Source of the DNA: Prorocentrum cordatum
Taxonomy: Eukaryota > Sar > Dinophyceae > Prorocentrales > Prorocentraceae
Length of the DNA: 64,000 nucleotides
Assembly (NCBI GenBank): GCA_963575745.1
Contig: CAUYUJ010016359.1
Coordinates: 218,396-282,395 of the forward strand
Reading direction: 5' to 3'
This document shows, piece after piece, positions 43,301 through 52,205 of the stretch. A program made the position numbers and the translations under genes. Below the pieces are notes generated by a model. The model had not been told where the DNA came from and made no database searches. It was given only the letters and a program-made list of their open reading frames with translations. How positions within the stretch are numbered: the first letter of the stretch is position 1; every line of letters starts with the position of its first letter.

Positions 43301-43730
43301 AGTAGGCGTTGCAGCGTTGCAGTTCGACGCGCCACTTACATCGGCGATGCGATGCGATCCGATGCAACTGCGATGCGATCCGATGCGGTTCGGCGCGGGA
43401 CGAACCGATGCATCGGCGATGTAGCATCTTCCAACCCCATCTACTCGGAGCAAGTGCACATCTTTTTGTACATCCCCCTATCGCCTTCGGCGGCGAGAGC
43501 CCGCAACTTTCAGGCGCCTCTGATGGCGCAGACGCGGGCCGCGGGGGCGGCTGGGGTGGCCTTCATGGCGGTCTTGGGCGAGCTGAGCAGGAACGGCGGC
43601 TCCTTCGGTTCGCAGCTCGAGGCGATTCGCGCGCTCGCGACCGAGGCCCACTTCTTCTTCCCGCTCTACCTCTCTCTCGCTCTAGCTCCCTATTTCGTAT
43701 GTATCTTTCTCGTTCACTCTCGCTCCCTCT

Positions 43731-43785
<55 letters not shown>

Positions 43786-43842
43786 ACTCTCTCTCTCTCC
43801 CTGGCGCTCCCTCCTCTTTCTCGTTCACCCGCGATGCGATCC

Positions 43843-43878
<36 letters not shown>

Positions 43879-46800
43879 CGCACTCTCTCTTCCTTTCATC
43901 TATGCCGTTGTAGGCGAGCAAGGCCGTGCTGGCCGTTTGCCCGCTGGACTGGGGCGCCGCGGGGAGGTGCCGCGACGCGATCTTGACCAAGTCGACTGGC
44001 CCGAGCATCTTCGCGGACAACGAAATGGTGACCAAGATGCTCGACAAGAAGATGGGGCTCAAGTTCGTGAGGCGCATGCGCACCCAGCTCGCGACGTACA
44101 TCATCTCAAGTTTGGGGTCCCATCAATTTCCTTGCCGCATGGGCCCGTCCATGGAGAGCAAGCCCTATGTCTCGGAGTCGTTGAGCCCTGTCTTGAAGGC
44201 CCTGGAAGAGGCCAGCAACCCTGCGCTCGAGGATGACAACCAGCTGACGCCAGGCAACCTCCTGCATGCCTTGATGTCTGAGGTCTCCAGGGGGCGAACG
44301 TGGCCTCTCGAACCCTACCTGCTCCCGTGCCCGAGCCTCAATCAGGGTGCCCACCCCCTGTCCTCTCCCCCCTCCTTGCCAGGGGCGTGGCCCGAGGGCC
44401 CGAGGAGTGGGGGGGTGGGGTCGCGGGCCGAAGGTTGCTCGCCATCCCTCGCCCCCCCTCCCCCCTCCTCTTCTTTCCCATCCATCCATGATTCCACCTC
44501 CTCCTCCTTCGCGTCCTCCTCTTCGCCCCCCACTCCTCCTCCTCCTCCTCCTCCTCCTCCTCCTCCTCCTCCTCAGCTCCTCCTCAGCTCCTCCTCCTCC
44601 TCCTCATCCTCCTCCTCCTCCTCCTGCGCCTCCAGGCGCTGATGATGGTGATCGCTGTCACGTTCGAGGTCGTCGACGAGATCGCGGTTGCAGGCCCTCG
44701 CGCGTACCAGACCAGACGGGGCAGCTTGCAGAAGATTCTCACTTGCGGATCTGCAGTGGACGTCAAAAAGTATCTCAAGGCGAACCAGGCTTCCATACAA
44801 TCGGTCTCGGCAGACATGGTCCCTGCAAATCTTGCTGTGTTCCCAGATGAGCGGGTCAAGTTGACGGCGAATGCGCTGGCGAACTTCGACAAGGACCGAT
44901 CGGGAAAAGCGATGCCATAAGTTCGGGAGGCGCGGCTCCTGGGCCCGTCCTTGCCCCCGCATGGTTTGTCGCATGCCTGGCTGGGGCCTGCAGCCCTCCT
45001 GCCGCAACCCCCCCATGCCCTCCTCCCCGCTCTCCTCTCGCCCCCCGTCCAGGAGCGCGCCCGGTCGGTGAACGCGAAGGTGATGGCTGCCGACGTCGTT
45101 GCCGCCGTGTTCGGGAAGCTCAAGACAATCGCAGCGCCGCCGCCGCTGCCGCCTCAGACGCAGCAGGCCCAGGTCCTGGCGACGTTCGCCAGCGACGGCA
45201 ACTGGGCGTCGTCCAAGTCGCTGTCATTGTCCTGGTTGCAGGGGCTGGCTCCCAGGGATAGCAGCGCGAAAGATGGCGCAGCGTCGGGCCGTCGGGGGCG
45301 CATCTGCGTTGGCGATGTCGGTCGGCGATGCATCGGCGACGCTTGCGCGAGGGGGGGCTGGGCCCGCGTCGAGGCCGCGCCGCCGATGCAGCGGCGATGC
45401 TGCGCGACCCCCCAACCCCTTCTACCGCGGCCTTGCAGGGCCTTGCAGCCCTCGGCCCCACTAGTAGCCCGCGGGCTCACCCCCCTCCACGTTGCCGAGG
45501 ATGAGGGCGGCGGCAAGCGACGTGGCGACGTGGCGACGCGGCGACCAAGGGGACGGGGAAAAAGGGAGCGGGGGTGGAAGAGGCTGAGGAGAGTGTTGGA
45601 GAAGGGTGAGACAGATCACGAGGGGGGATGGACGTGAGAGTTGACCCGCGCTGGCTGACGTTGGCAACGCATGGGCACATGTGAGATGTTTTGTTTCGCC
45701 ATTCGTGTGTCGCTTCGCCATGAGGCAACGGGGCAGGTGCAGGCAGTGCGGTTCAGGGGCGCTCGCGGGAATGCGTGGAGATGTGCGAGGTGCCCCTGGA
45801 CAGATGGTGGGGCCGCTTGAAGGAGAAGGAGGAGGAGGACGCCTCGTCCTTCCTGTCATCCTGCCCTCCTCTGTCAGTCCTTTGCACTTCCCTCTCTCTG
45901 CCTTCCGTCGTCCTTTTCCCTCCTTCTCCCCCTTGTCGTATTCCCCATCGGTCTTCGTTTTCCCTCTGCCCTTCTCAGTAAAGGCACCCCCCCAGCTGGC
46001 TTCGGCATACTGGCAGTCTGCGCCCAAGGCCAGCCCCCGAACTCCGAGTGGGCGAACGCGAAGACAACTGCCCACGGCGCATCGAACGTCGCGCCCAGTC
46101 CCGTCTTAGGCGCCAACCTCTGAGAGCTTCGGTCTTGCGAGGGCACGAAGGTATCCGCGCCCGCGCGCCGTGTCTAGCTGGGCGCGAAGCGCGAAGGTAG
46201 GTGCCACGGTGGCGCAGGTATTCCTTGACCTGCCCGCGAGGATTCGGACTGCGTGACTGGTTTCATCACGAAGTACGCTGCCAGCAAGGTTCAGGATTAC
46301 TTGATGGGGCTGGCGAGGGCCCAGCTGCTTTCCACCTTGGACGGCAGGCCCACCACGGAGGGCGAGCCGAAGGAGAACTCGTGCCTGAGGGTTGCGCCAG
46401 ATGGCAAGCTTCCGAGCCCCAGCGAGGACCGCAGCTGCGACCCTGCTGGCGGGGTGTGGCGCTGTCGCTTCCACGACCTATCATCAATGTCCTTCCAGAT
46501 CATGCCTCCTCGTGGTTCCTCGTCGGCGTCGTCGTCGCTCCCCCCGCCCTCCTCTCTTCGCCCTGGCGAATCGTAGTCAGGGGGTGGGCGGGGGAAACGA
46601 TGGGAGAGCGGGGTGTCCATTATCGCCCTCGTCGTTGCGGTCGTCGTCTGCATCCTCTTCCTGCTTCCTCCTCTTAGTTCTCTGGCATCTGCTTCGTCGG
46701 CCGCGCATTTCGCAATGTCCTGCTTTTATCCTCCATCCCCCTGCAGTTTTGGCTCAACAGTTTCATCGGTGGGCTGGGGCAGCCAATGGTTGCAGCAGAG

Positions 46801-47461
46801 GGCGTCCCGTCCCTGTCGACTCCGACTCCGACTGCCCTATCGAGACTGCCTCCAATCCTGATCCCAACTGTCCTTATCCTGAGTATTTGCTCGGTGATCG
46901 ACCTGGACAGTTCAGATGGCTCCGCGGGTCTACCTTGGACTTAGGGTACTACTCATCTCCCCCTGCAATACCGCACGTGCCATCTCTATGCCCGCAGCCT
47001 GCAGACCCCCGCCCGCCGTGGGCCCCAGCGCTCATCGAGCTGCCCCTGACGGCGCGCATCCCCATTGTGTGGCACTTCCCGCCTTTCGCGAGCAGACACG
47101 GCCATGTGCCAGAGGTTTGGCTTTTGCCAACGTGGGGCTGCGCGCTGGGGCCGCGGGCGCGATCCAGGAGGGGCGAGCAAGACCCGCAGGCTATCTTGAT
47201 GATATGGCCGGTGCCAAATCGGACGCCGTGGCCGTGCGGGTACCTCTAGGGCACGGAATCTAAGTTAACAGTTAGATTTGGTTTGCCGATTTTCTGAATT
47301 CGGTGTTTTTTTGTCGCTGCATGTGTTGCTTTCGTTTTGCAAGGTATACCTGGTACGCGACGCCTGGCGAGGAGGGGGAACTGCTGCTGACTTGCTGATC
47401 GAGGACGAACGGGCAAAAACAAATATTCACACCATCTTCCTCCTCATCTCCCCATGCAGTC

Positions 47462-47495
<34 letters not shown>

Positions 47496-49366
47496 TCCCC
47501 CCCCTCCCCCTCTCTTGCCTCTCGTCGCCGAGTCGCAGTCGCAAGTGTCGTTTCATCTCTAGTCTTGTTCCCCGCGTCTTGGCCGTCGCCATCGTCGCGC
47601 CTCTCCGCGACCCGCCCCTCGCCCGAGGACGGCGCCGCCCCCGAGGTCAAGCGCCGCTGCATCATCCGGCGCGAGGTGGGGCCCACCAGGCTGCGCATGC
47701 GGGGCAAAGTGGTCGACGCGAACACAGCGCAATATCTGAATAAAGGCGCAGCTGGGGCGCTGGGGCAAAGAGATAGAGAAGCGGGAAGGGGCGGGATCAG
47801 GGTGGCGGACATGGAGGAGGAGTCGGGGGAGGAGGAGGAGGACGAGGGCGAGGGCGAGGGGGCGGATGGGGGCGGAGGAGGGCGAGGAGACGATGACGAG
47901 GAGCGGAGGAGGAGGGGGTGGGGAAGAGGGAGAGGGAGACGGATAAGGATGATAAGGAGAAGGGGAAGCATGCGGAGTCGGGATGCGGAGTCGGGGAGTC
48001 GGATCGACGCGCGCGAGTCGGGATCGAAATCTAAGTGGCTGTAGCTGGAGGATGGGAAGGGGGTTTGGAGAGGGAGAGGTGGGCGATGGGGTGGGGGGGT
48101 GGGCGAGAACGAGGAGTTGGCAGTGGGTGGGAGGAGAGGTCGGGGTCGGAGTCGGAGGCGTCGGAGGAGGGCGAGGAGGGGGAAGGGAAGGGAAGAGGAG
48201 GTTGAGTTGCGCGTCCTGGCCCACGGCAGCCGCTCGCGCGGCGGCCACGGCACTGGCCTGGCAGGGCAGGCGGAGCAGGGGGGCGATCGAGAGTCGAGAG
48301 AGCGAGCGAGCACGAGCCCTTTCGCCCAGGGACGTGCATCAGCCTGAACCCACGCAAGCTTGCACCAGGCCAGCCAGCACTGTACCTCGACGGCAGTGGC
48401 TGGATGAACGCGAACAAAAGTGAATGCTGCCCTGCCTGGCTGATCCCAGTGCTCCCGAAGTCAGCTGAGAAGAAGGATGCGAAGGAGGGTGAGAAGAAGG
48501 AGTCCAAGAAGGGCAAGAAGAAGGTTCTTTCTTCCCTCTCTTTCCTCCACTCCTTTCTGCCATAGCCTGACCGCCCCCTCAGCCAAGGTCGAGCCGCCCA
48601 AGCCGACCCACATGATACAGTTCGAGCGCGTGAAGCTGCTCAGCGACAGCTACCTCAAGGATTGGGAATACTGCGTCCCCATGGTTGTGGACAACCCAAG
48701 TTTCCACGACGTCGTGGGTCGGGGGAGCTATCCAAATGGCCGCGTGACAGCGCGGCAGTATCGGGAAGCGGGGGGAGGGGTGGGTAAACGAGGGAGGCGG
48801 CTGCTGCAGCGGCGACGGCAAGCCCCTTGCCGTCGCCGCTGCCGCAGCTGCACGGCCGCGCGGCCCATCAGGTGGGAGAAGGTTAGGGGGGGGTGGTGGG
48901 GGGGAATGGAGTGGGCTGCGCCTGCGGGCGGAGCGGGGGGGCGGGCGAGCGACGAGGTCGGCGAGGGGGTGGGGGGTGGGCGCCGAGGGGGAAGCAAGGC
49001 GGAGTGCGGGAGAGAAAAGAGAGGCAGTAGGCAAGAGGAGGCAGGGAGGGAATGATCGCCCTCCTCCTCATCTTCCTTTTCATTCTCCTCCTCCTCCACC
49101 CTCCTTCTCCTTTTCCTCTTCCTCCTCCTCCTCCCTCTCCTCCTCCTTCCCCTCCTCGCTCCTTCCCTCCCTCCCTCCCTCCCTCCCCCCCTCCCCTCCC
49201 CCTCCTCCTCCTCATCCTCTTCCTTTCTCTACCTCCTACCTCCTCCTCCTCCTCCTCCTCCTCCCCAGGTGTGAAGTGCTACCGCGTCCCCATGGAGTGG
49301 GGCGACGCGCCTGCGGCGAAGCGGCCGCGCAAGGCGGCGGGCGTCGGCGGCTTCGCGGCGCGATGA
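37714..49366 (+). CDS. Large multi-exon gene (about 20 short exons), unknown function
   Basis: Exons by eye: 37714-37929, 38316-38486, 38963-39018, 39395-39523, 39543-~39710, ~39991-40167, ~41160-41363, ~41563-41778, 42042-~42113, ~42648-43013, 43514-43645, 43914-44282, 44636-44908, 45053-~45245, perhaps 45756-45840, 46241-46453, perhaps 46747-~46905, ~47628-47745, 48330-48523, 48588-48717, 49269-49366 with stop. Many junctions agree in phase (37929/38316, 38486/38963, 43013/43514, 43645/43914, 44282/44636, 44908/45053, 47745/48330, 48523/48588, 48717/49269). At least four donors are GC. The protein is charged and mostly helical, with Lys-rich runs (SPEEKQAREKKLAKAEGKM, EKKDAKEGEKKESKKGKKK) and a C-terminal basic motif (AKRPRKAA) that could be a nuclear signal. 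No family was recognised. The 5' end may lie further upstream; ATG 37749 is the first in frame. The 45.2-47.6 kb part is least certain, and two adjacent genes cannot be excluded. Confidence 0.65.
38316..38486 (+). CDS. Exon (LQRQKSVESVGILTEL)
   Basis: Acceptor CTGAGCAG. Peptide DLSSQLQRQKSVESVGILTE, then THEDPNEH-like charged sequence and GQRLGPK. The donor is GT at 38487, in phase with 38963. Confidence 0.65.
38963..39018 (+). CDS. Short exon (ARRAWEADVKKENRAVQD)
   Basis: It follows CCCGTCGCAG. The peptide is strongly helical and charged. Several 3' donors of the same phase fit between 39009 and 39030. Confidence 0.5.
39395..39523 (+). CDS. Exon (GIPASKVYSRTCAMFVRELL)
   Basis: Acceptor GGTGTCCCAG, phase 0. 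The frame continues to VYMGNRFNKDVTVTTILE. The next coding frame starts 19 bases later at 39543 (see findings); donors at 39500 and 39506 fit equally well. Confidence 0.6.
39543..39710 (+). CDS. Exon (VVEAAWARKKKSGTCIEG)
   Basis: It follows GCACTCAG. Peptide continues QLKGSKDSLKHELANALF and PPYHSYELCQIFYTEP. Its 3' border is near a GC or GA donor at 39700-39720; the frame stops at TAG 39729. Confidence 0.6.
39991..40167 (+). CDS. Exon (TKKMSPLERFGNAETIWDAL)
   Basis: It follows a C-run and CCGAG. The peptide continues HVVQQEVDLTCGDATHYDKI to YEVFRIRLLAL and ends at CTG|GTACCC. Confidence 0.6.
40168..41159. other. Intron with long poly-C tract and a possible extra exon
   Basis: 40356-40417 is about 60 C residues broken by single T. 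40549-41017 keeps an open plus frame after an ATTTCAG acceptor (VVSDDGSDANWATPPLEL at the start) and may hold an alternative exon, but its phase does not match 40167. Confidence 0.5.
41160..41363 (+). CDS. Exon (IKGQHAAYAVDIISLWLPRL)
   Basis: Peptide continues through VQRCTQAVLDGYFTPMEDAK to SIWKDKGR. AG acceptors at 41155 or 41159 fit; 41160 agrees in phase with 40167. Confidence 0.6.
41563..41778 (+). CDS. Lys-rich exon (EKQAREKKLAKAEGKMSQ)
   Basis: A highly basic helical segment with KRNKDKTSVIKQATKQCNKM and IGRKIVSKMVAKGRVQAKK, ending near DEPW. A strong GGGTGAGAAT donor at 41786 is an alternative end. Confidence 0.6.
42042..42113 (+). CDS. Short exon (VTTFLDHLAATEEYLSK)
   Basis: Acceptor TCATCGGCAG. 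The donor AAG|GTCGCT at 42114 or GGG|GTGCCG further on; both are phase 0. Confidence 0.55.
42250..42620. repeat. GACGGTCAGGCGAC degenerate intronic repeats
   Basis: Variants of GACGGTC(A/G)GGCGAC and GACGACGGTC repeat without a fixed period and stop about 25 bp before the next exon. Confidence 0.9.
42648..43013 (+). CDS. Exon (CVICDEKGIRLTLDHDETKQ)
   Basis: Balanced coding frame from MSLRFSALHCVICDEKGIRL to MAELISHVEEHKVLE. The donor GAG|GTTAGC at 43014 is phase 0, matching 43514. The Cys-x2-Cys here has no partner pair, so no zinc finger is claimed. Confidence 0.7.
43258..43447. mobile_element. MITE-like foldback element, copy 2 (intronic)
   Basis: The left end GTAGATGGGGTTGAGGGATC and the reverse complement of the right end (GAGTAGATGGGGTTGGAAGA) match over the first ~20 bp. 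The right part is rich in GCATCGGCGATG. It lies in the intron 43014-43513, so this family also inserts into genes. Confidence 0.7.
43514..43645 (+). CDS. Exon (APLMAQTRAAGAAGVAFMAV)
   Basis: It follows CAACTTTCAG. The frame runs to LEAIRALATE and ends at a GC donor (GAG|GCCCAC), phase 0, matching 43914. Confidence 0.65.
43736..43880. repeat. (CT)n and (TA)n microsatellites in an intron
   Basis: About 60 bp of CT with small interruptions, then (TA)12-like repeat at 43857-43878 next to the acceptor TGCCGTTGTAG. Confidence 0.95.
43914..44282 (+). CDS. Exon (ASKAVLAVCPLDWGAAGR)
   Basis: A long exon with CRDAILTKSTGPSIFADNEM, KKMGLKFVRRMRTQLATYI and NQLTPGNLLHALMSE. The donor GAG|GTCTCC at 44283 joins in phase 0 to 44636. 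Confidence 0.7.
44530..44635. repeat. (CCT)n tract forming the polypyrimidine stretch of an acceptor
   Basis: Nearly pure CCT with CAG/CAT interruptions, ending GCGCCTCCAG directly before the next exon. The same arrangement occurs at 49060-49268. Confidence 0.9.
44636..44908 (+). CDS. Exon (ALMMVIAVTFEVVDEIAVAG)
   Basis: The frame continues YQTRRGSLQKILTCGSAVDV and LKANQASIQSVSADMVPANL to NFDKDRSGK. A GC donor (AAA|GCGATG) joins in phase 0 to 45053; reading through would meet TAA at 44918. Confidence 0.7.
45053..45245 (+). CDS. Exon (ERARSVNAKVMAADVVAAVF)
   Basis: It follows CCCCGTCCAG. A Pro/Gln linker (PPPLPPQTQQAQ), then FASDGNWASSKSLSLSWLQ. Its 3' border is not fixed. Confidence 0.6.
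45246..46240. other. Probable introns with one or two small exon candidates
   Basis: 45290-45405 contains GGCGATGCATCGGCGACG palindromes like those inside the MITE-like family. 45756-45840 (RECVEMCEVPLDRWWGRLKE) looks like an exon after GGTTCAG. 45996-46090 is open in three frames and cannot be assigned. Confidence 0.45.
46241..46453 (+). CDS. Exon (DSDCVTGFITKYAASKVQDY)
   Basis: It starts after CGCGAG; an upstream in-frame TGA at 46226 fixes this border. It continues LMGLARAQLLSTLDGRPTTE to DRSCDPAGG and ends at GT 46454. It may join 46747 (FWLNSFIGGLGQPMVAAEG) in phase 0. Confidence 0.65.
46747..46905 (+). CDS. Putative exon (FWLNSFIGGLGQPMVAAEG)
   Basis: Acceptor CCCCTGCAG. Two overlapping frames look protein-like here (the other has VPVDSDSDCPIETASNPDPN), so the frame is not certain. 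Confidence 0.4.
47628..47745 (+). CDS. Exon (KRRCIIRREVGPTRLRMRGK)
   Basis: The frame ends VVDANTAQYLNK plus one base. A GC donor (AAAG|GCGCAG) joins to 48330 and creates Gly. The 5' border is uncertain. Confidence 0.65.
47746..48329. other. Intron, purine-rich
   Basis: 584 bp, GC-AG. Mostly GGAGGA/GGGAGA runs and direct repeats of GGAGTCGGG. ORFs on both strands here are low complexity. Confidence 0.65.
48330..48523 (+). CDS. Exon (GQPALYLDGSGWMNANKSE)
   Basis: It follows TTCGCCCAG. Peptide TCISLNPRKLAPG, then CCPAWLIPVLPKSAEKKDAK and a Lys-rich tail ending KKGKKK. The donor AAG|GTTCTT is phase 0. Confidence 0.75.
48588..48717 (+). CDS. Exon (VEPPKPTHMIQFERVKLLSD)
   Basis: The acceptor CAGCCAAG gives a 64-bp intron and keeps phase 0. 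It ends NPSFHDVVG with one base before the GT at 48718, in phase with the last exon. Confidence 0.75.
48718..49268. repeat. Intron with polypurine then long (CCT)n tract
   Basis: 48880-49050 is purine-rich, 49058-49265 is nearly pure C/T, ending TCCCCAG. The two halves could pair or form triplex DNA. Confidence 0.8.
49269..49366 (+). CDS. Terminal exon with basic motif
   Basis: It encodes VKCYRVPMEWGDAPAAKRPR, then KAAGVGGFAAR and TGA. AKRPRK resembles a monopartite nuclear localisation signal. Confidence 0.75.
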
Positions 49367-50465
49367 GCTTCGAGCCGCAACGGCCGCTCGGCCCCGACGG
49401 CCCCCGGCCCGCCGGCGCGCCCGCCCGCCGCCGCCGCCGCCGCCGCCAGCCTGCCCCTGCCACCCCTCGGCCAGGGGGCGCGCCGAGGGCGGGGGCAGGC
49501 CGCCATTTCCGACGCGCCGATGCCGCTGTCGCGAATCAGAGGGCGGGGTGGGTTGAGGGGCAGCGGGGGGGAGGGGGGGAGCAGTAGGAGGAGGATGAGG
49601 ATGAGGAAGAGAATGAGGAGGAAAAGGAATAGGAAGAGGGGGTGTCCATCCGCCCCCCTCACCCTTTCCTTCCGCTCGCGGCGGCGGCAACGGCGCGTCG
49701 GAGTCGGAGACATCTGAACATCTGACATCGAGACAGCTCGCGGCTCGCGAGCGCTGCGCGTGCAGATTCTCCATCCTTTTCCTGATCTTCCCCCTTCCCT
49801 CCGCGCCCTCCTACTCCACCTTCTTCCCCTGGCCCCTCCTGCTCCGACTCTGCATCGCTGCATCTCCGAGCCTGCGGCAGGGCATCCATCTCGCTCTCGA
49901 CTCGTCGTCTTGAGAGTAGGGGTGGCAAAGAGGAGAGTGGGACCAGAAGAAGGTCGTGGGCCGTAGAAGAGGAGGAAGAGGATTTGTGGGCTGTTGAAAA
50001 ATGTAGCAGTCGGGGGTGGGGTAGGAAAGGACTCGGAAGTCTGGCCGTAGAAAGGGGGGAGGATTGATAGTGCGGGGGGTAGGACCAGGAGAAGAGAAGG
50101 GGGGGAATGAAAATGGGAAACACGAAAATACGGGAAGGAGGGGGCGTAGGGGGGCGCGGAGGGAAGGGGGGGGAGTACGAGGAACAGGATGAGGAAGCTG
50201 AGGAGGAGGAGGGGGAGGGATGCCCAGGGGGGGTGCGTGGGGGTGGGTGGGGGGTGATCCCAAGGGTCTGTGGCACGCTGCCGTGGCGGCAGTTCCCTCC
50301 ACGAGTAGGGTGTTCTCAACGAATATTGGACGACCTCTGCAAACATAGTAAAGAAATAGCCCGGGGACGATGTTTGGAGTATTTTGTTGACCACGTTGGG
50401 GCATATGCTTTGACTATTTTTTATTTTTCGTCCCAAATTCCCCTGTAGGAGGACAGGCAGGGGTG
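49367..50465. other. No gene recognised; G-rich spacer
   Basis: GCC-rich 49400-49460, then purine-rich 49560-49640 and 49900-50240. Long minus-strand Pro/Ser-rich ORFs are translations of purine tracts. Confidence 0.5.
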
Positions 50466-50468
50466 GAC

Positions 50469-50600
50469 CTAAACGGTGTTTGGGCGACATCGTGGGCCGT
50501 TTTCGTTTTCGATATCGTTTTGCAACAAGGGCGAACTCAAGACAGAACGAGGGAAAACGAAACACACAACGAAAACGAAAAACACCGCTCAGGCCCAGCC
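50469..50600. repeat. Inverted repeat with CGTTTTCGTTTTCG arms
   Basis: CGGTGTTT...CGTTTTCGTTTTCG on the left pairs with CGAAAACGAAAAACACCG on the right (50565-50586). It lies about 20 bp before MITE copy 3. Confidence 0.6.
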
Positions 50601-50609
50601 CTGATCTGG

Positions 50610-50800
50610 GCCTCTCAGATGGGGTCGGAGCAGATGGGGTCGGAGGATCACGCCGCATCGCCGATGCATCGACGATGCGGTTCGATGCGGAGCCCGACTT
50701 TCGCCACGCCGACATCGCCGATGTATCGCCGATGTTGCCGATGTATCGGCGATGCGGCGTGATCCTCCGACCCCATCTGCTCCGACCCCATCCAGGAGGC
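50610..50800. mobile_element. MITE-like foldback element, copy 3 (best preserved)
   Basis: Terminal inverted repeats of about 60 bp (left 50610-50671, right 50739-50800) differ at only a few positions. Each contains GATGGGGTCGGAG twice and GCATCGCCGATG. The centre repeats GATGTATCGCC. Copy 1 (6919-7108) and this copy share flanking GGGCCT and GACCTCTA-like sequence. Confidence 0.8.
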
Positions 50801-50825
50801 CTCTACCTGAGGACAGGCCCGACCT

Positions 50826-51490
50826 GACCCTTCGCCGCCCCGCAGCGGGGCCGGCGGCGCTGCTCCGCGCCGGCGCCCCGCCGACCACCGGCCTCGCGCG
50901 CCCACGCAGCGCGGGGGGGACAGCCGCGCCGACCGCCGGCCTCTGCGGCGGCCCCCTCTGGCCTCCTCTCCTCCCAGGATGGGGCACACAGACACCATCC
51001 ATCGTCGACTCCCCAGGAAAACGCACGGGAAAGTGTGGGAAGTGTGGGGGGGGGGGGGGGCGAAGACTCTGACCCAGAAAATGCGTGGGGAAGGATGGGG
51101 GCGTCCTGCTGTTCGTGCCTCTGTTTCTTTGTGTGCCCCTGGGCCCCCTTCATCAGAGCGTGAATTACCTACCCCGCTTTCGCTTCCAGGCAAAACCAAG
51201 TCATACCATGCGCATCCTCGTCAGGCGGCCTGACCAGTACATGCCGTAGTTTGGCATCGCTTGGTATCTCTTGGAAGCGAGGGTGGTCAAAAGCGAGGTA
51301 GGTTTGTTTGCCCCCTACTTCAAGTCCTCGCCCCCGCCGCCTCGCTCCCGCCGTCCTCTCCCCTCGGAGGCGCCCCCCGCCCCGATGGCGGGCCCGCGGG
51401 GGGGGCGCGCCGCGCCCTGGGAAGAGGGGCGGCGGCGGCCCGGCCGCGCCGAGGGCGGGTGCTCTCCTGACTGGCCTCTGGCCCCCCGCT
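50826..51490. other. No gene recognised; GC-rich spacer with dispersed repeat copy B
   Basis: 50985-51160 is the partner of 6600-6775. The rest is GC-rich with poly-G at 51046-51061. Confidence 0.6.
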
Positions 51491-51497
51491 GGCCGCC

Positions 51498-51785
51498 TCC
51501 TCCTCCTCCTCCTCCTCCTCCTCCTCCTCCTTTTCCTCTCTTCCCTCCTCCTCCTCCTCTCCTCCTCCTCCTCCTCCTCTCTCCTCCTCCTCCTCCTCCT
51601 CCTCCTCCTCCTCCGCCTCCTCCCTCCTCCTCCTCCTCCTCCTCCTCCTCCTCCTCCTCCTCCTCCTCTCATCATCATCATCATCATCATTGTCCTTCCC
51701 CTCTCTCCTCCTCTCCTCCTACCTCCTCCTCCTCCTCATCATCATCATCATCATCATCATCAGCATCATCATCATCGTCCTCCTC
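51498..51785. repeat. (CCT)n and (CAT)n tracts
   Basis: Long CCT arrays with two (ATC)n blocks at 51668-51691 and 51738-51775. Confidence 0.95.
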
Positions 51786-52104
51786 CTGGCTGGATTATGG
51801 CCCCCTGCTGGTGCCTCCCTCCCTCCCTTTTTTCCCCGCCTTCACGCTGCCGCCCGGCGGGCAGTCCGCTGGGTGGCCTCTCCGCGCCGGTCATCCACGC
51901 GGCGCTCCGCCCCGGGCTCTGTTCCCGCTTGCCGTGCCCACAGCGGGCCCCTCTCCGCCCGCGCTCTGCTGCGTTCCCTGCCGGCCTTCCTCGGCACCTC
52001 CTGCCTCTCCTGGGTCTCTGCCACGTCCGCGCAAGGACCTGCAAGGCTCTGCTGCGTTGGGCAGCGTGGCGCCTCCCTGCCATGCACGCCCAGATGGCGA
52101 TGGT

Positions 52105-52205
52105 CGAGGAGGAGGAGGAGGAGGAGGAGGAGGAGGAGGAGATGGTCGAGGAGGAGGAGGAGGAGGAGGAGGAGGAGGAGGAGGAGGAGGAGGAGGAGGA
52201 GTCCT
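52105..52205. repeat. (GAG)n tract
   Basis: Pure GAG with one ATGGTC interruption that separates two arrays with identical GGTCGAGGAG starts. Confidence 0.95.

Noticed and set aside
50610-50816. GGCCTCT as a 7-bp target-site duplication of MITE copy 3
   Set aside because: The same flanking bases occur next to copy 1, so they belong to a larger shared repeat and not to a site duplication.
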